Positions 46,505-55,056 of a DNA stretch of 64,000 nucleotides are shown here, piece by piece; within the stretch, counting starts at the first letter, position 1, and each line of letters begins with the position of its first letter. The DNA lies in contig NZ_BONP01000007.1 of the NCBI RefSeq assembly GCF_016862775.1, positions 62,001 through 126,000 on the forward strand, read 5' to 3'. Under the pieces are notes generated by a model. That model saw only the letters and a program-made list of their open reading frames with translations. It ran no database searches and was not told the origin of the DNA. The DNA comes from Cellulomonas phragmiteti (GTDB lineage: Bacteria; Actinomycetota; Actinomycetes; Actinomycetales; Cellulomonadaceae). Made by a program: the position numbers and the translations under genes.

Positions 46505-48279
46505 TGCACATCCTCCGTCTGATCCGTACCCGCATCGACGACCGTGAACGCGGCATCGCCATGGTCATGGTCATCGGCATGACGGTCCTGCTCAGCGGGC
46601 TCGTCGTCGCCGGGATCGCCTACGGGACGGGTGCCGCCCGCCAGTCGCAGCGCGACCAGAACTGGAGCTCGGCCCTCGCCGCGGCCTATGCCGGGATCGA
46701 GGAGTACGAGAGCCGGCTCGCGAACGACCTCGGGTACTTCGCGTACGGCAACCCCGCCGCCCCTTTCAGCGCGACGAGCGCGGCCCGCCTCACGCTGCCC
46801 AGCGGTGCGAGCGCGAACCCGGCCTTCGGTCTCGGACCCTCGGGTACGTGGGCGAACGTCGCCGGCAGCGCGGGGGCGGCGCAGTTCCGGTACGAGGTCG
46901 ACAGCTCCCGCTTCTACATCGACGGCACCCTGCGCCTGCGGTCCACCGGGCGCGCCGGTGGTGAGACGCGCACGATCGTGGCCGACATCAAGCAGAAGGG
47001 CTTCATCGACTTCCTGTACTTCACGGACTACGAGGTCATGGACCCGCAGGCGCTGAACCCCACGAGCACCGCCGACTGCGCCATCCACTACTACGACGCA
47101 GCGAGCCGCTCGCACTGCAGTACCATCTTCTTCGGCGGCGCCGACGTGATCAACGGGCCGTTGCACACCAACGACGCGCTCCAGACGAACGGCCCGGCGC
47201 GGTTCAACGGCAAGGTGACCACGGCGTACAAGGCGGCCTCGGGCGCCAACTACGTCCGCAGCGGCGGGACGGCCCCGACGTTCTACATCGCGGGCGACCC
47301 GCAGAGCATCGCGACGATCGGGATGCCGGCGACGAACTCCCAGATCAAGAAGGAGACGCGGTCGGACCTGCCGGCCGAGGTCCCGGTCACCGGCTGCCTG
47401 TACACCGGCCCGACGAAGATCACCTTCCACGACAACGGTCAGATGACCGTCATCTCCCCGTGGACGAAGGCGACGAACACGACGGGAACATCCGACACGA
47501 CCGGCACGGCACCCGCGAAGTGTGGGACCCCGGGTGCGTCCGGTCTCGCGGCGAAGACGGGGTCGGTCTTCACGGGACAGCGCATCAACATCCCGCAGAA
47601 CCTTGTCGTCTACGTGCAGAACGTGCCCTCCGTGGCGGGCAACGTCAACACGACGTCGGGGTCGACGACCCCGACGGGCTCGGTGACGTGCCCCTCCGGC
47701 GGCAACGCCATCGGGTACCCCATGACGGACGAGACGGCGCCGTTCTCCGGCGCGTACGGCTGCCGCAACGGCGACGTGTTCGTGCAGGGCACCCTCAAGG
47801 GCAACATGACGATCGCGTCCGAGAACTACATCTACGTGACGGGCGACATCCGGTACAGCAACAGCGGTGAGGACATGCTCGGCCTGGTCGGCAACAACGC
47901 CGTGTGGGTCTACAACCCGATGAGGGTCACCACCTCGTGGAGCACCACGACGTACACCGCGCTCCTGTCGGGGAGCAACCGGCGGATCGACGCCGCCATC
48001 CTGTCCGTCGCGCACACGTTCATGGTGCAGAACTACAACCGGGGCAGCGCCCGCGGGACCCTGACGGTCAACGGCGCGATCGGGCAGAAGTTCCGCGGCC
48101 CGGTCGGCACGGGCTCGGGCGCGTCCATGACCACCGGCTACGGCAAGGACTACAACTACGACGAGCGCTTCCGCTACACGGCGCCGCCCAAGTTCCTGTC
48201 ACCGGTCACGACCACCTACGGTGTGAGCGTGTGGATCGAGGTGGAGCCGGCGTTCCGGCCCGACGGCAGCGTGAGCTGA
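46501..48279 (+). CDS. PilX-like pilus-cluster protein, large, lacks pilin Glu5
   Basis: 592 residues. One N-terminal helix (GIAMVMVIGMTVLLSGLVVAGIAYGTG) after a basic stretch with RG|IAMVM, a PilX-type N-terminus without Glu at position 5. The exported region has a right-handed or bactofilin-like repeated beta look (FGGADVINGPLHTNDALQTNG, VQGTLKGNMTIASENYIYVTGDIRYSNS) that resembles DUF4900-type proteins of other pilus clusters. Six or more cysteines may form disulfides. ATG 46501 overlaps the previous stop; ATG 46504 is possible. Exact role unknown; tip or base component inferred. Confidence 0.78.
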   Translation: MMHILRLIRTRIDDRERGIAMVMVIGMTVLLSGLVVAGIAYGTGAARQSQRDQNWSSALAAAYAGIEEYESRLANDLGYFAYGNPAAPFSATSAARLTLPSGASANPAFGLGPSGTWANVAGSAGAAQFRYEVDSSRFYIDGTLRLRSTGRAGGETRTIVADIKQKGFIDFLYFTDYEVMDPQALNPTSTADCAIHYYDAASRSHCSTIFFGGADVINGPLHTNDALQTNGPARFNGKVTTAYKAASGANYVRSGGTAPTFYIAGDPQSIATIGMPATNSQIKKETRSDLPAEVPVTGCLYTGPTKITFHDNGQMTVISPWTKATNTTGTSDTTGTAPAKCGTPGASGLAAKTGSVFTGQRINIPQNLVVYVQNVPSVAGNVNTTSGSTTPTGSVTCPSGGNAIGYPMTDETAPFSGAYGCRNGDVFVQGTLKGNMTIASENYIYVTGDIRYSNSGEDMLGLVGNNAVWVYNPMRVTTSWSTTTYTALLSGSNRRIDAAILSVAHTFMVQNYNRGSARGTLTVNGAIGQKFRGPVGTGSGASMTTGYGKDYNYDERFRYTAPPKFLSPVTTTYGVSVWIEVEPAFRPDGSVS

Positions 48280-48283
48280 TCGC

Positions 48284-49081
48284 GTGATCGCACCGCTGCT
48301 CGTCCTCGCGGGTGTGGTGGGGCTCGTCATCGGGTCCTTCCTCAACGTCGTCGTCTGGCGGGTCCCCCGGGGCGAGTCGGTCGTGCGGCCGCCGAGCGCG
48401 TGCCCGCGGTGCGGTCACGGGATCCGGCCCCGGGACAACGTCCCGGTGCTCGGGTGGCTGGCCCTGCGAGGGCGGTGCCGCGACTGCGGCGAGCCGATCC
48501 CCGTGCGGTACCCGCTGGTCGAGGCCGGGACCGGGGTGGCGTTCGTGGCCGCCACCGCGTGGCTGCTCTCGCGTGACGACGGCCTGTGGCTGCTGCCGGC
48601 CGTCTGGTACCTCGTGGCGGTCGGCATCGCGCTCGCGCTGATCGACCTGGACACGCACCGGCTCCCGGACGTCCTGGTGCTGCCGTCGTACGTGGTCGCG
48701 CTCGTCCTGCTCGCCGTCGCGTCCGCCGGGACCGGGCAGTGGGACGCGCTGGTGCGCGCCGGCATCGGCGGCGCCGCGCTCTGGGTCTTCTACTTCGTCC
48801 TCGTGCTCGTGTACCCCAGCGGGATGGGCTTCGGCGACGTGAAGCTCGCCGGTGTGCTGGGGATGTACCTGGCGTGGGTCGGCTGGGGCGCGCTGGTCGT
48901 CGGCGGCTTCGCGGCCTTCCTGTGTGGCGGCGTGTACGCGCTCGGCCTGCTGGTGCTGCGCCGCGCAGGCCGCAAGTCGGGCGTCCCGTTCGGCCCCTGG
49001 ATGCTCGTCGGATGCGCTGTGGGCCTCGTCGTGGGGGAGGCGCTGTGGAGCGCCTACCTCGACGCGGCGCTCGGCGCCTGA
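48284..49081 (+). CDS. pilD: Prepilin leader peptidase/N-methyltransferase PilD
   Basis: 265 residues, eight helices. The N-terminal methyltransferase-type domain has both zinc Cys pairs (CPRCGHGI, CRDCGEPI). The peptidase aspartates lie in ALIDLDTHRLPD and GMGFGDVKLAG (G-x-G-D motif). It cleaves the signals seen in the pilin genes just upstream. GTG 48284 follows the previous stop by four bases. Confidence 0.95.
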   Translation: MIAPLLVLAGVVGLVIGSFLNVVVWRVPRGESVVRPPSACPRCGHGIRPRDNVPVLGWLALRGRCRDCGEPIPVRYPLVEAGTGVAFVAATAWLLSRDDGLWLLPAVWYLVAVGIALALIDLDTHRLPDVLVLPSYVVALVLLAVASAGTGQWDALVRAGIGGAALWVFYFVLVLVYPSGMGFGDVKLAGVLGMYLAWVGWGALVVGGFAAFLCGGVYALGLLVLRRAGRKSGVPFGPWMLVGCAVGLVVGEALWSAYLDAALGA

Positions 49082-49128
49082 GACCCCGGCCTGCGCGGAC
49101 CCGCGGCACAACGGCACCCGGCGGCACG

Positions 49129-49157
49129 CTCAAGGCGGGCGACGCGGCGACCGATAC
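49129..49157 (+). promoter_or_regulatory. FliA/SigD-type promoter candidate, pilM-pilN-pilO
   Basis: CTCAAGGCG at 49129 and ACCGATAC at 49150, CTCA-N17-ACCGAT. The nine bases CTCAAGGCG are identical to the pilA site. It is 36 bases upstream of the pilM GTG, which has AAGGGA at 49181-49186. Confidence 0.68.
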
Positions 49158-49192
49158 AGCAGTGGTTGCTGCGACGCTCGAAGGGATGCCAC

Positions 49193-50257
49193 GTGGGTAA
49201 GACACGTGTGATCGGCCTGGACATCGGGACCACCCATGTCCGCGCCGCGGAGCTGGAGTTCGGTAGTGGAGGGACGTCTGCGACGGCCCGCCCCCGGCTC
49301 CTCAAGCTGGGCGTCGCGCCCCTGCCCCCCGGGGCGGTGCGCGAGGGTGAGGTGGTGGAGCGGCAGACGGTCGGCAGCGTCATCAAGCGACTGTGGGCCG
49401 AGCAGAAGTTCAGCCACAAGAACGTCGTCCTGGGCATCGGCAACCAGCGGGTCGTGGTCCGTGACCTCGACCTGCCCGCCATGCCGATGGCGCAGGTGCG
49501 CTCGTCGCTGCCGTTCCAGGTGGCCGACCTCATCCCCGTGGCCGTGGACGACGCCATCCTCGACTACCTGCCCGTCGGCTCGCGGCAGGGCGACAGCGGC
49601 GAGGTCATGCAGGGCCTGCTCGTCGCGGCCACGAAGGACACGGTCACCGCCAACACCGCGGCGGTCGAGATCGCCGGCCTGCGGCCCGTCGTCGTCGACC
49701 TCGGTGCGTTCGCGTTGTCACGGGCGATCGCGCGCGGCGGGGCGCTCGACCACACCATCGCCGTGGTCGACATCGGTGCACGTGTCACGACCGTCGCGGT
49801 CGTGGCCCAGGGCGTGCCGCGCATGGTCCGCATGCTGCCCTCCGGTGGCCAGGACGTGACCGAGGCGGTCGCGGCCGCGCTGCAGATCCCGCTCGACCAG
49901 GGCGAGATGGCCAAGCGCGCGATCGGCGTGGGCCACGCGGTCCCGCCCGAGCAGGAGCGCGCCGCCGAGCAGATCGTCACCGTCGTCTCGGCGCTCGTCG
50001 AGGCCGTGCGCAACACGATCGTCTACTACTCCAGCACCCACCCGGGCGCCGGTGTCGAGCACCTCATGCTCACGGGCGGTGCCTCGCAGCTGCCGGGGCT
50101 CGGTCAGTACCTCTCGACCGCGACCCGGCTGCCGGTCAGCGGGGGGCAGCCGCTCGACAACGTCGACGTGGACCGCGCCGTCTCCTACCCGCGTCTCTCC
50201 GAGGAGCAGCACACCATGGCGATCGCCCTGGGTCTGGCGATGGGATCCGTCGCATGA
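49193..50257 (+). CDS. pilM: Type IV pilus assembly protein PilM
   Basis: 354 residues. Actin/FtsA-like fold: TRVIGLDIGTTHVRAAELE (phosphate 1), AVVDIGARVTTVAVVAQG (phosphate 2) and EHLMLTGGASQLPGLGQYL (adenosine). It is the cytoplasmic ring that links PilB/PilC to PilN. GTG 49193 is chosen for the site AAGGGA at 7-12 bases; an upstream ATG is not supported. Overlaps pilN by four bases. Confidence 0.95.
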   Translation: MGKTRVIGLDIGTTHVRAAELEFGSGGTSATARPRLLKLGVAPLPPGAVREGEVVERQTVGSVIKRLWAEQKFSHKNVVLGIGNQRVVVRDLDLPAMPMAQVRSSLPFQVADLIPVAVDDAILDYLPVGSRQGDSGEVMQGLLVAATKDTVTANTAAVEIAGLRPVVVDLGAFALSRAIARGGALDHTIAVVDIGARVTTVAVVAQGVPRMVRMLPSGGQDVTEAVAAALQIPLDQGEMAKRAIGVGHAVPPEQERAAEQIVTVVSALVEAVRNTIVYYSSTHPGAGVEHLMLTGGASQLPGLGQYLSTATRLPVSGGQPLDNVDVDRAVSYPRLSEEQHTMAIALGLAMGSVA

Positions 50258-50943
50258 GCACCGTGCTCAGCCGTCCCATCGCGACGAAGAAGTCGCGCGC
50301 CACGGGGTTCCCCTCCGTGCCGCAGGTCAACCTGCTGCCACCCGAGTACGGCGCGCGGCATGCGCTGGCGCAGCTGAAGCGGCGCCTGCTGTTCGCGCTG
50401 GCCGTCGTGCTCGCTGCCGCGGCCGTCGCGTACGGCGTCGCGTTCACGTCCCTCACCACGGAGCGTGCGGCGCAGAACCGTGCCGAGCAGGAGACGACGC
50501 GTCTGCTGCAGGCGCAGAAGGAGTACGCCGAGGTGCCGCAGGTCCTCGGCCAGCTGAGCCGCGCCCAGGACGCACGAGCTCTCGCGACGTCGACCGAGAT
50601 CATGTGGTCGCCCTACCTGCGCGCCATCGGCGCGGTCATGCCCGAGGGCGTGCTGCTCTCGCAGTTCGTCATGACCGGGGCGACCCCCATGCTGGCGCCG
50701 GCGCCGCCGTCGAACACGCTGCAGGACCCGACGGTCGCGGGCATCGCCTTCGAGGCGATCTCGGACGAGCTGGTCGACACCGCGGCGTGGGTCGACGCGC
50801 TCAACGCCATGCCCGGCTTCCACGGCGCGTGGGTGAGCAGCGCGTCGGCCGACGAGTACAACGGCCAGCCCGTCTACCGGTACACGAGCACGGTGCGGAT
50901 CACCGACGCCGTGTACGCCGACCGCTTCGCCCAGGGGGAGTGA
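50254..50943 (+). CDS. pilN: Type IV pilus alignment protein PilN
   Basis: 229 residues. The cytoplasmic tail carries the PilM-docking motif VNLLPPEY (residues 25-32). One helix (about residues 48-68, LFALAVVLAAAAVAYGVAF) and a coiled coil (LTTERAAQNRAEQETTRLLQAQKEYAEV) lead to a ferredoxin-like exported domain. ATG 50254 overlaps pilM. It pairs with PilO. Confidence 0.92.
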   Translation: MSTVLSRPIATKKSRATGFPSVPQVNLLPPEYGARHALAQLKRRLLFALAVVLAAAAVAYGVAFTSLTTERAAQNRAEQETTRLLQAQKEYAEVPQVLGQLSRAQDARALATSTEIMWSPYLRAIGAVMPEGVLLSQFVMTGATPMLAPAPPSNTLQDPTVAGIAFEAISDELVDTAAWVDALNAMPGFHGAWVSSASADEYNGQPVYRYTSTVRITDAVYADRFAQGE

Positions 50944-50944
50944 C

Positions 50945-51778
50945 GTGAACTCGAAGTCATCGGCATGGGTCGGCGGCACCGTCGTCGTCTCCGTGCTCAT
51001 CCTCGCGCTCGCCTGGTTCGTGGCGATCTCGCCGACCCTCGCGTCGGCCTCCTCCGCCCGGACGGACACCCAGGCGGCCGAGATGCGGAACTCCCAGCTG
51101 GAGGTCCAGCTCGCGGAGCTGAAGGCGCAGTTCGCGAACCTCGACGCCTCCAAGGCCGAGCTGGCGGCGCTGCGGCTGCAGATCCCGACCGAGACCCAGC
51201 TCGCCGAGTACATCCGGACGATGCAGGCGCACGCCGAGGCCTCGGGTGTGACGATCGTCGAGCTGGACGTCGCGGAGCCCGAGGCGGTCGCGCCGGCGGA
51301 CGTCGCTGTCGAGGCACCGACGACGGAGGAGCCGGCAGCCGAGGAGGGCGCCGAGGGTGACTCCGCGGCGGAGGGCGCCGAGGGCGGAGCGCTGCCCGAC
51401 GGCAGCGCTCCGGCCGAGCAGGTCCCGAGCGGGCCCGTCCCGGTCGAGGCGTTCGCGGGCTACCAGATCCAGGTGACGGTGGTCGGGACGGCGGCCAACG
51501 GCGTCGCCTTCCTCGAGAAGATGCAGACGGTCGGTGACCGGCTCTTCCTCGTCACCGAGTACGACGGCAGAGGCCTCGCGGCCGAGGCTGCGAAGGGCAT
51601 GCGCCCCGAGACGCAGGAGGGTGACATGGAGCTCAAGCTCACCGGCTACGTCTGGGTCCTGCCGCCGCTCGCCCGCGACGCGGTCGCACCGAGCGAGCCC
51701 GAGGACGGAGTGCTCGCTCCGCTGCCCGGCGGGGCCGACCCCCGGCTCGGCGCCGAGGGCAACGGCACCGTCGGCTGA
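50945..51778 (+). CDS. pilO: Type IV pilus alignment protein PilO
   Basis: 277 residues. N-terminal helix (about 8-28), coiled coil (AAEMRNSQLEVQLAELKAQFANLDASKAELAALRLQ with LPTE-like IPTETQLAEYIRTMQ), an acidic low-complexity stretch (about residues 125-155), then the PilO domain (FAGYQIQVTVVGTAANGVAFLEKMQ). The acidic insert is unusual. It follows pilN by one base. No pilP or pilQ follows, as expected without an outer membrane. Confidence 0.9.
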   Translation: MNSKSSAWVGGTVVVSVLILALAWFVAISPTLASASSARTDTQAAEMRNSQLEVQLAELKAQFANLDASKAELAALRLQIPTETQLAEYIRTMQAHAEASGVTIVELDVAEPEAVAPADVAVEAPTTEEPAAEEGAEGDSAAEGAEGGALPDGSAPAEQVPSGPVPVEAFAGYQIQVTVVGTAANGVAFLEKMQTVGDRLFLVTEYDGRGLAAEAAKGMRPETQEGDMELKLTGYVWVLPPLARDAVAPSEPEDGVLAPLPGGADPRLGAEGNGTVG

Positions 51779-51788
51779 CACGACGACC

Positions 51789-51833
51789 CACGGAAGCGGC
51801 CCGCACGAGCACCTCGTGCGGGCCGCTTCCGTG
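51789..51833 (+). terminator. Terminator after pilO
   Basis: CACGGAAGCGGCCCGCACGAG and its exact complement form a perfect 21-base stem with the 3-base loop CAC, 10 bases after pilO. It closes the pilus locus before aroC. Confidence 0.9.
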
Positions 51834-51914
51834 TGCCCGCGCGAGCGGCCGTGGTGTCGTCCGCGCTGAGGGATCGCGCACCGGTGGCGTGCGCGCACGT
51901 GAAATGATCCCCGC

Positions 51915-53132
51915 ATGCTTCGTTGGTTGACCTCCGGTGAGTCCCACGGCCCCGCGCTCGTCGGCATCCTCGACGGCCTGCCCGCCGGCGTGCGGGTGCA
52001 GACCTCGGACGTGCAGGCCGCGCTGGCGCGCCGCCGCCTGGGGTACGGGCGCGGCGCCCGCATGAAGTTCGAGCAGGACGCGGTCCGCCTGCTCGGCGGC
52101 GTGCGGCACGGCCTGACCCAGGGCGGCCCCGTCGCGATCGAGGTCGCCAACTCCGAGTGGCCCAAGTGGGCCGACGTGATGTCCGCCGACCCGGTGCCGC
52201 CCGAGGCGTTGACGGTCGACGCCGGCACCGGCGACGTCCGCGAGATCGCGCGCAACCGCCCCCTGACCCGCCCCCGCCCCGGGCACGCCGACCTGATCGG
52301 CATGCGCAAGTACGGCTTCGACGACGCCCGCCCGGTCCTGGAGCGCGCGTCGGCCCGCGAGACGGCGACGCGGGTCGCGCTCGGCACCGTCGCGGCCGCG
52401 TTGCTCGAGCAGGTCGCCGGCGTGCGGCTCGTGTCGCACGTCGTGGCGATCGGCCCGGTCACGGTCCCCGACGACGCCCCCGCGCCGACCCCGGACGACG
52501 TCGCCGCGCTGGACGCCGACCCGGTGCGCTGCTTCGACGCCGCGACGAGCGCCGCGATGGTCGCCGAGATCGACCAGTGCCACAAGGACGGCGACACCCT
52601 CGGGGGCGTCGTCGAGGTCCTCGTGCACGGTCTGCCGTCCGGTGTGGGGACGTACGTGCAGGCCGACGGACGGCTCGACGCCCGGCTCGCCGCCGCGCTC
52701 ATGGGCATCCAGGCGATCAAGGGCGTGGAGGTCGGCGACGGCTTCCGCACCGCCGCCCGGCGCGGGTCGCAGGCCCACGACGAGATCGAGCGCGACGCCT
52801 CGGGCCGCATCGTGCGGCGCACCAACCGGGCCGGCGGCATCGAGGGTGGCATGTCGAACGGCGAGGTCGTGCGCGTGCGCGCGGCGATGAAGCCGATCTC
52901 GACGGTCCCGCGCGCGCTGGCGACCGTCGACACCGCCACGGGCGAGCCCGTGACGGCGCACCACCAGCGCTCCGACGTGTGCGCGGTGCCCCCGGCGGCC
53001 GTGGTCGCCGAGGCGATGGTCGCGCTCGTCGTCGCGCAGACGCTGCTGGAGAAGACGGGCGGGGACAGCGTCGCGGAGGTCCGTCGCAACCTCGAGGCGT
53101 ACCTCGCGTCGGTCCCGGACCTGCTGACCTGA
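51915..53132 (+). CDS. aroC: Chorismate synthase
   Basis: 405 residues. Makes chorismate from EPSP with reduced flavin. The start [75 protein letters not shown] and [11 protein letters not shown] are diagnostic. A -10-like TGAAAT (51900-51905) ends 9 bases before ATG, so transcription may start close to the codon. A 13-base tandem repeat crosses the stop. Confidence 0.97.
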   Translation: MLRWLTSGESHGPALVGILDGLPAGVRVQTSDVQAALARRRLGYGRGARMKFEQDAVRLLGGVRHGLTQGGPVAIEVANSEWPKWADVMSADPVPPEALTVDAGTGDVREIARNRPLTRPRPGHADLIGMRKYGFDDARPVLERASARETATRVALGTVAAALLEQVAGVRLVSHVVAIGPVTVPDDAPAPTPDDVAALDADPVRCFDAATSAAMVAEIDQCHKDGDTLGGVVEVLVHGLPSGVGTYVQADGRLDARLAAALMGIQAIKGVEVGDGFRTAARRGSQAHDEIERDASGRIVRRTNRAGGIEGGMSNGEVVRVRAAMKPISTVPRALATVDTATGEPVTAHHQRSDVCAVPPAAVVAEAMVALVVAQTLLEKTGGDSVAEVRRNLEAYLASVPDLLT

Positions 53133-53153
53133 CCTGCTGACCTGACCTGCTGA
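53118..53153 (+). repeat. 13-base tandem repeat across the aroC stop
   Basis: GACCTGCTGACCT occurs twice in full (53118-53130, 53131-53143) and a third time in part (GACCTGCTGA). The first copy holds the last codons of aroC and its stop begins in it. It looks like a recent slippage duplication. Confidence 0.9.
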
Positions 53154-53213
53154 GCCGAGCGGATCGCGGTCGACCGGCTCGTGGACCACCCGGACCGGTG
53201 CTCACAGCCCGAC

Positions 53214-53219
53214 TAGGCT
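53214..53219 (+). promoter_or_regulatory. Putative -10 for leaderless aroK
   Basis: TAGGCT ends 6 bases before the aroK GTG. There is no ribosome binding site (gcggac precedes GTG). Confidence 0.45.
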
Positions 53220-53225
53220 GCGGAC

Positions 53226-53786
53226 GTGCCTCCAGCTACCCCGTCCGGTCCGCGTGTCGTGCTCATCGGCCCCCCGGGGGCGGGCAAGTCGACGGTGGCC
53301 GCCGCCCTGGCCCAGCGCTGGCAGCTCACCGCCCGCGACACCGACACGGACGTCGAGACGACCGCCGGCAAGTCGGTCGCGGACGTCTTCGTCGAGGACG
53401 GCGAGCCGCGCTTCCGTGAGCTCGAGCGCCAGGCCGTCGCGACCGCGCTCGCCGAGCACGACGGCGTCCTGGCCCTGGGCGGCGGCGCGGTGCTGGACCC
53501 GCAGACGCAGGACGCGCTGCGGTCGTACCGCGACGGCGGCGGCGTCGTGGTGTTCCTCGACGTGAGCCTCGCGCACGCCGCGCCGCGCGTCGGGCTCAAC
53601 CAGTCGCGTCCGCTGCTCGTGGGCAGCCCCCGGGCGCAGTGGCAGGCACTCATGGACGCCCGGCGTCCGGTCTACGAGGAGGTCGCGACCGTGCAGGTGT
53701 CGACGGACGGGCTGCGCCCGGTGGAGGTCGCCGAGTCGATCGAGACGGCGCTGCGCGAGCAGCGCGTCACGGAGCCGGGCGCATGA
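53226..53786 (+). CDS. aroK: Shikimate kinase
   Basis: 186 residues. Walker [10 protein letters not shown] (about residues 14-22), [19 protein letters not shown] (shikimate-binding Asp) and [10 protein letters not shown] (Walker B-like) are typical, with the lid NQSRPLLVG. It phosphorylates shikimate. GTG 53226 is close to a -10 element. It overlaps aroB by four bases. Confidence 0.95.
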   Translation: MPPATPSGPRVVLIGPPGAGKSTVAAALAQRWQLTARDTDTDVETTAGKSVADVFVEDGEPRFRELERQAVATALAEHDGVLALGGGAVLDPQTQDALRSYRDGGGVVVFLDVSLAHAAPRVGLNQSRPLLVGSPRAQWQALMDARRPVYEEVATVQVSTDGLRPVEVAESIETALREQRVTEPGA

Positions 53787-54904
53787 GCGGCGAGGCGGTC
53801 GTCCCGGTCGCGGGGGAGCAGCCGTACGACGTCGTCATCGGGCGGCACCTGCTCGGCCACCTGCCCGCGATGCTCGGCGACACCGTCCGACGGGTGCTCG
53901 TCGTCCACCCCACCGCCCTGGCCACGTCGGCCGAGACGGTGCGCGAGGACCTCGTCGCGCACGGCTACGAGGTCTACCTCGCGCAGGTGCCCGACGCCGA
54001 GGAGCAGAAGACAGCGCAGGTCGCCGCGTTCTGCTGGGGCGTGCTCGGCCAGGCCGACTTCACACGCTCCGACGCCGTCGTCGGCCTCGGCGGGGGAGCG
54101 ACGACCGACCTGGCCGGGTTCGTCGCGGCGACCTGGCTGCGCGGCGTCCGGGTCGTCCAGGTCCCCACCACGGTGCTCGGCATGGTCGACGCCGCCGTGG
54201 GCGGCAAGACCGGGATCAACACCGCCGAGGGCAAGAACCTCGTCGGCGCGTTCCACCCACCCGCCGGCGTGCTCTGCGACCTGGCGTCCGTGGAGTCGAT
54301 GTCCCCCTACGACTTCGTCGCCGGGCTCGCCGAGATCGTCAAGTGCGGGTTCATCGACGACCCCCGCATCCTCGAGCTCGTCGAGGAGAACACCGCGCTG
54401 CTGCAGGACCCCGTGGCCGCCGCGTCCTCACCCGTGCTCGCCGAGCTCGTCGAGCGGGCCGTGCGCACCAAGGCCCGCGTCGTCGGGGAGGACCTGCGCG
54501 AGGCCGGGCTGCGGGAGATCCTCAACTACGGCCACACCTTCGCCCACGCCGTCGAGCAGGTCGAGCGCTACCGCTGGCGCCACGGCGCGGCCGTCTCGGT
54601 GGGCATGGTCTACGTCGCCGAGCTCGCACGGCTCGCCGGACGCCTCGACGACGACGTCGTCGAGCGTCACCGCAGCGTCCTGACGGCCCTCGGCCTGCCG
54701 ACGACGTACCGGGGTGACCGCTGGGAGCAGCTGCTCGCCGCGATGCGGCGCGACAAGAAGACCCGCGGGGACCTCCTGCGCTTCGTCGTCCTCGACGGCC
54801 TGGCGCGCCCCTCACGCCTCGAGGGCCCCGACCCGACGCTCCTGGCGGCCGCCTACGCGGAGATCTCCGCGGCCCCGGAGCCCACGACGGGCATCCTCCT
54901 GTGA
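53783..54904 (+). CDS. aroB: 3-dehydroquinate synthase
   Basis: 373 residues. Early shikimate pathway, DAHP to dehydroquinate, NAD and metal dependent. [55 protein letters not shown] and [13 protein letters not shown] (metal ligands) are clear. ATG 53783 overlaps aroK. No aroQ follows in this window; the next DNA is a hairpin. Confidence 0.96.
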   Translation: MSGEAVVPVAGEQPYDVVIGRHLLGHLPAMLGDTVRRVLVVHPTALATSAETVREDLVAHGYEVYLAQVPDAEEQKTAQVAAFCWGVLGQADFTRSDAVVGLGGGATTDLAGFVAATWLRGVRVVQVPTTVLGMVDAAVGGKTGINTAEGKNLVGAFHPPAGVLCDLASVESMSPYDFVAGLAEIVKCGFIDDPRILELVEENTALLQDPVAAASSPVLAELVERAVRTKARVVGEDLREAGLREILNYGHTFAHAVEQVERYRWRHGAAVSVGMVYVAELARLAGRLDDDVVERHRSVLTALGLPTTYRGDRWEQLLAAMRRDKKTRGDLLRFVVLDGLARPSRLEGPDPTLLAAAYAEISAAPEPTTGILL

Positions 54905-54905
54905 C

Positions 54906-54954
54906 GTGAGAGCGAGGAGCCCGGGCCTCCGGTGCCCGGGTTCCTCGCTCTCAC
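54906..54954 (+). repeat. Hairpin repeat, copy 1 (after aroB)
   Basis: A 21-base stem with one G-U pair and a 7-base loop, starting 2 bases after the aroB stop. It is a likely terminator. A 49-base element about 85% identical to it occurs at 55962-56010, on the other side of the next gene; the core CCCGGGCCTCCGGTGCCCGG is identical in both. Confidence 0.85.
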
Positions 54955-55056
54955 CGGTCCGCGGTGAGCCGCCCACAGGCAGCGGAGCCAGCGGGGTGGT
55001 GCACAGACCACCTCGGGGTCCGTCCCGGTGACCCGTCGCGCAGCAGGGTCGTGGAC

